A stretch of DNA of 64,000 nt. It comes from a virus. The notes beneath the pieces are model-generated. The model was not told where the DNA came from and searched no databases. It saw only the letters and a program-made list of their open reading frames with translations. Made by a program: the position numbers and the translations under genes. The stretch covers positions 1 to 64,000 of IMG/VR virus record IMGVR_UViG_3300002835_000103. One strand, 5' to 3'. Shown in pieces: positions 60,287 to 64,000 of the stretch; position 1 is the stretch's first letter, and each line of letters opens with the position of its first letter.

Positions 60287-63200
60287 TTATTTTTCGGTAT
60301 ATGTAGCGCCTGTCAATTTTACCGTAACTTGTATTGCTGGATCTGAAACATTACCATAAATTATAACATTACCAGTATTTATGTCTACCTGGAATGATAA
60401 TAGATCTAAATTATTATCATTTGACAACATGGCATATTGAGTTATAAAACTACTAGTATCATCATGCATTACTAACAATTCACCTGAATTATATTTACCG
60501 GTGTATCCCGCACTTGTACCTTTTGCAGTATACACGTATTTTGCAGTTGAATATGTAGAAGTACTAAATCTTGTTATCTCTACATTTCCAGTTGTTGTAA
60601 TATTTGCAACTATTGCGTTGGATTGCCCAGCATTAGCTTTAATGAATTTTGTTCCATCCCATACCAATGTATCATTTGGTTGTATATTTGAAATATCAAC
60701 ATCTGCAAACACATTAATGCTCATTTGTGCTACATTGGATAGTACGCGAGCATTAGAATAATAAAGATTATTTAATTCTACAACATTAGCAGTAGTTAAA
60801 TCTACTACGTTAGCTTTTAATGCTAAATTCGGTGCTATTTGTGCGTTAACTCTTGCATTAGTATAGTAAAGATTGTTTAATTCTACAACATTTGCAGTGG
60901 TTAAATCTGTAACATTAGCTTTTAATCTTAAATTGGATTCAACTTGCGCATTAACTCTTGCATTTGTGTAGTAAAGATAATGAGGTCTTTCAATTATAGT
61001 AATTGTACCTACCATTGAACCGTGGAATTGGCATATGTAATAATATGTTCCAGGAGCAATACCTGCAGTATCCCAGACTACCGTACCGATTTGCGCGCCA
61101 TTATTAGTTACACCGGTAGTTACTGCGGATCCTGTGCCAGTTGTTGCAACAGTCTTTATCCAAAACGGATGCCCTGATGCATTAACATTAAATGTTAAAA
61201 CAGTCCCAGCTTCAGCTGTAATAGCTATATTATTTCCAGAACTGTACCCCGTAAACACATAGGCGCTGGAACCCGAAGCAGTTACACCATATGTTCTGTC
61301 TGTTAAAGTAGAAAGACTTTCTATAACATTAGCAGTTGTTAAATCTGTAACATTAGCTTTTAACACTAAATTAGGTGCTACTTGTGCATTTACTCTTGCA
61401 TTAGTGTAATATAGATTAGTACCTTCTGCTAAATTGCTTGTAGTGAAGTTACTAATTGATAACACAGTATTTGCTACATTAGCAGTACCGGCAACATTAG
61501 CTGTACCAGCAACATTTGCAAAATTAGCAACTAATGCAACATTAGCGGTTTCGGCAACATTTGCAAAATTAGCGCTGGTTGCTGGTGGAGTTGCCCCCGC
61601 AACAAAAGATGTTCCATTCCAAATTAATATACCAGTGTTTGTAATGCCTGTTATATCAACATCCGCAAACACATTAATGCTCATCTGTGCTACATTGGAT
61701 AGTACGCGAGCATTAGAATAATATAATGCAGATTGTGATTCAATTACATTTGCGCTGTATAACCCTTGCCAATTTGTAGCAGAAATATTATTTGCACTAA
61801 TTAAATTAGCACCGATAATAGAACCACCTGTACCTGAACCAATTGTTACGTTGCCCGCACCAACATTACCAGTATAGCTTGGCAACGATGATATTACATT
61901 GGAATAAACTCTTGCATTGGTATAATATAAGTTGTTACCTTCAACAAGATTACTGGTTGTAAAATTGCTAATTGATAATACTGTATTTGCTACATTAGCA
62001 GTTCCTGAAACATTTGCAAAATTAGCAACCAATGCTATATTAGATATAGCAGCAACTAATGCTACATTAGCAGTTTCTGAAACATTTGCAAAATTCGCGC
62101 TGGTTGCTGGTGGAGTTGCCCCCGCAACAAAAGCTGTCCCATTCCAAATTAATATGCCAGTGTTTGCAATGCCAGAAATATCAACATCTGCAAATACGTT
62201 AATGCTCATTTGCGCTACGTTAGATAATACGCGAGCATTTGAATAATATAAATTATTGCCTTCTGTTAAATTAGAAGTTGTAAAATTACTTAATGTTAAA
62301 ACAGTATTTGCAACATTAGCGGTTTCAGCAACATTTGCAAAATTAGTTACCAATGCAACATTAGCGGTTCCAGCAACATTTGCAAAATTAGCTTCAGTTG
62401 CTGTCGAAGGGGCCCCTGCAACAAAAGATGTTCCATTCCAAATTAATATGCCATTGTTTCCAATGCCAGAAATATCAACATCTGCAAAAACATTAATACT
62501 CATCTGTGCTACATTAGATATAACACGCGCATTAGTATAATATAAGTTATTTAATTCTACAACATTTGCAGTAGTTAAATCTACTACATTGGCTTTTAAA
62601 GCTAAATTAGATTCTACTTGAGCATTAACTCTGGCATTGGTGTAATATAAATTGTTTAGCTCTACTACATTTGCAGTAGTTAACTTTGGATCAACATGCG
62701 AGTCAACTCTTGCATTTGTATAATATAATTGAGTTCCTTCTACTAAATTAGTAGTACTAAAATTACTAATTGTAGATACAAATCCAGTTACATTACCAAC
62801 AACATTACCTTCATATGTGGTGGCTACAACATTTGCTAAACGGAATCCAGCATTTGTAGTATCAACAGTGGCTGCGTTAGGATCGCCCGGAAGGTTATCA
62901 AAGAACTTAAATTTCTTATCAGTTGCGTCTCTAAATATTCCCGCAAGTTTTTGGGTACCATCGTTATAATGTCCAATTAATCCCAGATCAATAGAATCTG
63001 AAGGATTGCCGTAACCCAATTGAATTAATGGATCAGTTATAATTAATGTATTTGCATAAAATCCAACTACATTTCCAACAACATTTAAGTTGCCGGTCAA
63101 CGTCATATTATTGAATGTTACGTTAGATATTGTATCTACATTTTGGCCGATGCTTATAACGCCGGTTGTATTATCGTAATAAACACCAGTCCCATTTGAT

Positions 63201-64000
63201 AATGTTGATCTTACACGGGCATTGGTATAATATAGGTTGCCATTAGTCTCAAGTACATTAGCCGTATAGAGGTTATTCCATATATTCGACGTAATCGATT
63301 TTGTAGTAACATTTGAGTTTGATGCAAGAGCTTGAACTGATAATGCGCCACCTGCACCAGATGTAATCCTTGTAGAACCAAGTGTTATTGAGAACCCAGA
63401 TAGATATAGATCTTTCCATTTTTTATCTGGCGCGCCTAAATCATGCGCTTCATCTGTATCAGGAACAAGATTTGTATTAATAGATGCAAATCTGTCAGTA
63501 ACGTTTGCATAAACTCGATCATTAGTATAATATAGATTTGAAGCAGATTCAATTACATTAGCAGTAGTTAAATCAACTACGTTTGCCTTTAACGCTAAAT
63601 TGGATTCAACTTGAGCATTGACTCTTGCATTCGTGTAGTATAGGTTGTTTAATTCTACTACATTTGCAGTCGTTAATTTTGGATCAACATAAGATTCAAC
63701 TCTTGCATTCGTGTAGTATAAATTATTTAATTCTACAACATTTGCAGTAGTTAACTTTGGATTAACATAAGATTCAACTCTTGCATTGGTGTAGTATAGG
63801 TTGGTTAGTTCAACAATATTTGCAGTAGTTAAATCAACTACGTTTGCTTTTAACGCTAAATTAGATTCAACTTGTGCGTTAACTCTTGCATTGGTATAAT
63901 ATAAGTTTGTACCTTCAGCAAGATTACTTGTTGTAAAATTACTAATTGATAATACTGTATTTGCTACAGTCGCTGTATTAGCATTTGATGCTGAAACAGA
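60287..64000 (-). CDS. Giant repetitive fibre-like protein with plastocyanin-like domain (partial)
   Basis: The frame is open from the stop at 60287 to the right edge (1237 residues seen); the 5' end lies outside. An internal Met at 63106 is not the start, because GVYYDNTTGVISIGQNV in frame upstream matches the giant gene at 52631. LYYTNARV units recur. Codons at about 60985-61302 encode a cupredoxin-like domain with GHPFWI and YYICQFHGSMVG, which supplies a His, a Cys, a His and a Met as type 1 copper ligands. Copper binding is inference. The remainder is a repetitive fibre. Confidence 0.8.
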   Translation of the reverse strand, partial: SVSASNANTATVANTVLSISNFTTSNLAEGTNLYYTNARVNAQVESNLALKANVVDLTTANIVELTNLYYTNARVESYVNPKLTTANVVELNNLYYTNARVESYVDPKLTTANVVELNNLYYTNARVNAQVESNLALKANVVDLTTANVIESASNLYYTNDRVYANVTDRFASINTNLVPDTDEAHDLGAPDKKWKDLYLSGFSITLGSTRITSGAGGALSVQALASNSNVTTKSITSNIWNNLYTANVLETNGNLYYTNARVRSTLSNGTGVYYDNTTGVISIGQNVDTISNVTFNNMTLTGNLNVVGNVVGFYANTLIITDPLIQLGYGNPSDSIDLGLIGHYNDGTQKLAGIFRDATDKKFKFFDNLPGDPNAATVDTTNAGFRLANVVATTYEGNVVGNVTGFVSTISNFSTTNLVEGTQLYYTNARVDSHVDPKLTTANVVELNNLYYTNARVNAQVESNLALKANVVDLTTANVVELNNLYYTNARVISNVAQMSINVFADVDISGIGNNGILIWNGTSFVAGAPSTATEANFANVAGTANVALVTNFANVAETANVANTVLTLSNFTTSNLTEGNNLYYSNARVLSNVAQMSINVFADVDISGIANTGILIWNGTAFVAGATPPATSANFANVSETANVALVAAISNIALVANFANVSGTANVANTVLSISNFTTSNLVEGNNLYYTNARVYSNVISSLPSYTGNVGAGNVTIGSGTGGSIIGANLISANNISATNWQGLYSANVIESQSALYYSNARVLSNVAQMSINVFADVDITGITNTGILIWNGTSFVAGATPPATSANFANVAETANVALVANFANVAGTANVAGTANVANTVLSISNFTTSNLAEGTNLYYTNARVNAQVAPNLVLKANVTDLTTANVIESLSTLTDRTYGVTASGSSAYVFTGYSSGNNIAITAEAGTVLTFNVNASGHPFWIKTVATTGTGSAVTTGVTNNGAQIGTVVWDTAGIAPGTYYYICQFHGSMVGTITIIERPHYLYYTNARVNAQVESNLRLKANVTDLTTANVVELNNLYYTNARVNAQIAPNLALKANVVDLTTANVVELNNLYYSNARVLSNVAQMSINVFADVDISNIQPNDTLVWDGTKFIKANAGQSNAIVANITTTGNVEITRFSTSTYSTAKYVYTAKGTSAGYTGKYNSGELLVMHDDTSSFITQYAMLSNDNNLDLLSFQVDINTGNVIIYGNVSDPAIQVTVKLTGATYTEK

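Noticed and set aside
60287-63106. Start of the last gene at the Met at 63106
   Set aside because: The frame is open to the right edge, and the residues upstream match a conserved block in the giant gene at 52631.
1-64000. tRNA genes, reverse transcriptase of a diversity-generating element, integrase or attachment sites
   Set aside because: No cloverleaf, RT motif, integrase or flanking direct repeats were recognised by eye; a dedicated search could still find a weak one.

Overview
The window is a piece of a large, AT-rich tailed-phage genome. It is most likely a T4-like myovirus of an aquatic bacterium. Three things support this: a zinc-finger/TOPRIM primase of the T4 gp61 kind, a class Ia ribonucleotide reductase with its own thioredoxin, and T4-type late promoter motifs (TATAAATA and close variants on the coding strand) 16-35 bp in front of structural genes. 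The host cannot be named from the sequence. No tRNA, rRNA, CRISPR array, insertion sequence or reverse transcriptase was seen. Nearly everything reads on the minus strand.

Region 1 (1-7.9 kb) is an accessory block of tightly packed small genes. They include a GIY-YIG nuclease, a NUMOD3-like protein, an Api92/YubB-like protein, an AAA ATPase and several 23-55 residue membrane peptides. The gene clusters are separated by compact intergenic cassettes, each with a hairpin and a near-perfect sigma70 promoter (TTGACA, 17 bp, TATAAT) facing left. Four of the gaps also carry a second promoter facing right. Two of those right-facing promoters point into the 3' ends of minus-strand genes and should make antisense RNA. 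Four copies of TTTGCACA lie in the divergent gap in front of the ATPase. A short plus-strand operon (6.84-7.92 kb) follows.

Region 2 (10.7-18.8 kb) is the nucleotide and replication operon, in order of transcription: primase, ThyX, a probable spanin pair, NrdA, thioredoxin, NrdB, several small zinc or unknown proteins, dCMP deaminase, a cytidylyltransferase-like protein and two zinc-finger proteins. Its promoter is fused to a terminator hairpin whose 3' arm contains the primase ribosome-binding site.

Region 3 (8.2-10.7 kb and 18.8-64 kb) is structural and dominated by adhesins. It contains twelve seven-bladed RCC1 beta-propeller genes and five glycine-rich genes. Most carry one of a few short shared N-terminal tags joined by a proline linker to the variable distal domain. 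It also holds three giant fibre-like proteins built from LYYTNARV-type repeats (one runs off the right edge and contains a plastocyanin-like domain), a beta-helix protein, a tail-collar protein with HxH motifs, and small fibre accessory proteins. Embedded in it is a modification module: an APS-kinase-like/nucleotidyltransferase fusion, two PAPS-type sulfotransferases (one fused to TPR and glycosyltransferase parts), a GT2 glycosyltransferase, a methyltransferase and two proteins with a cupin/2-oxoglutarate-oxygenase-like FRPWLxH motif. The sulfotransferases have their own sigma70-type promoter.

The most notable candidate system is this adhesin array: interchangeable propeller and glycine-rich tips on common docking tags, with long in-register DNA repeats that could recombine, next to sulfation and glycosylation enzymes that might decorate the virion or the host surface. 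That functional link is inference; the repeats, tags and enzyme motifs are visible in the sequence.
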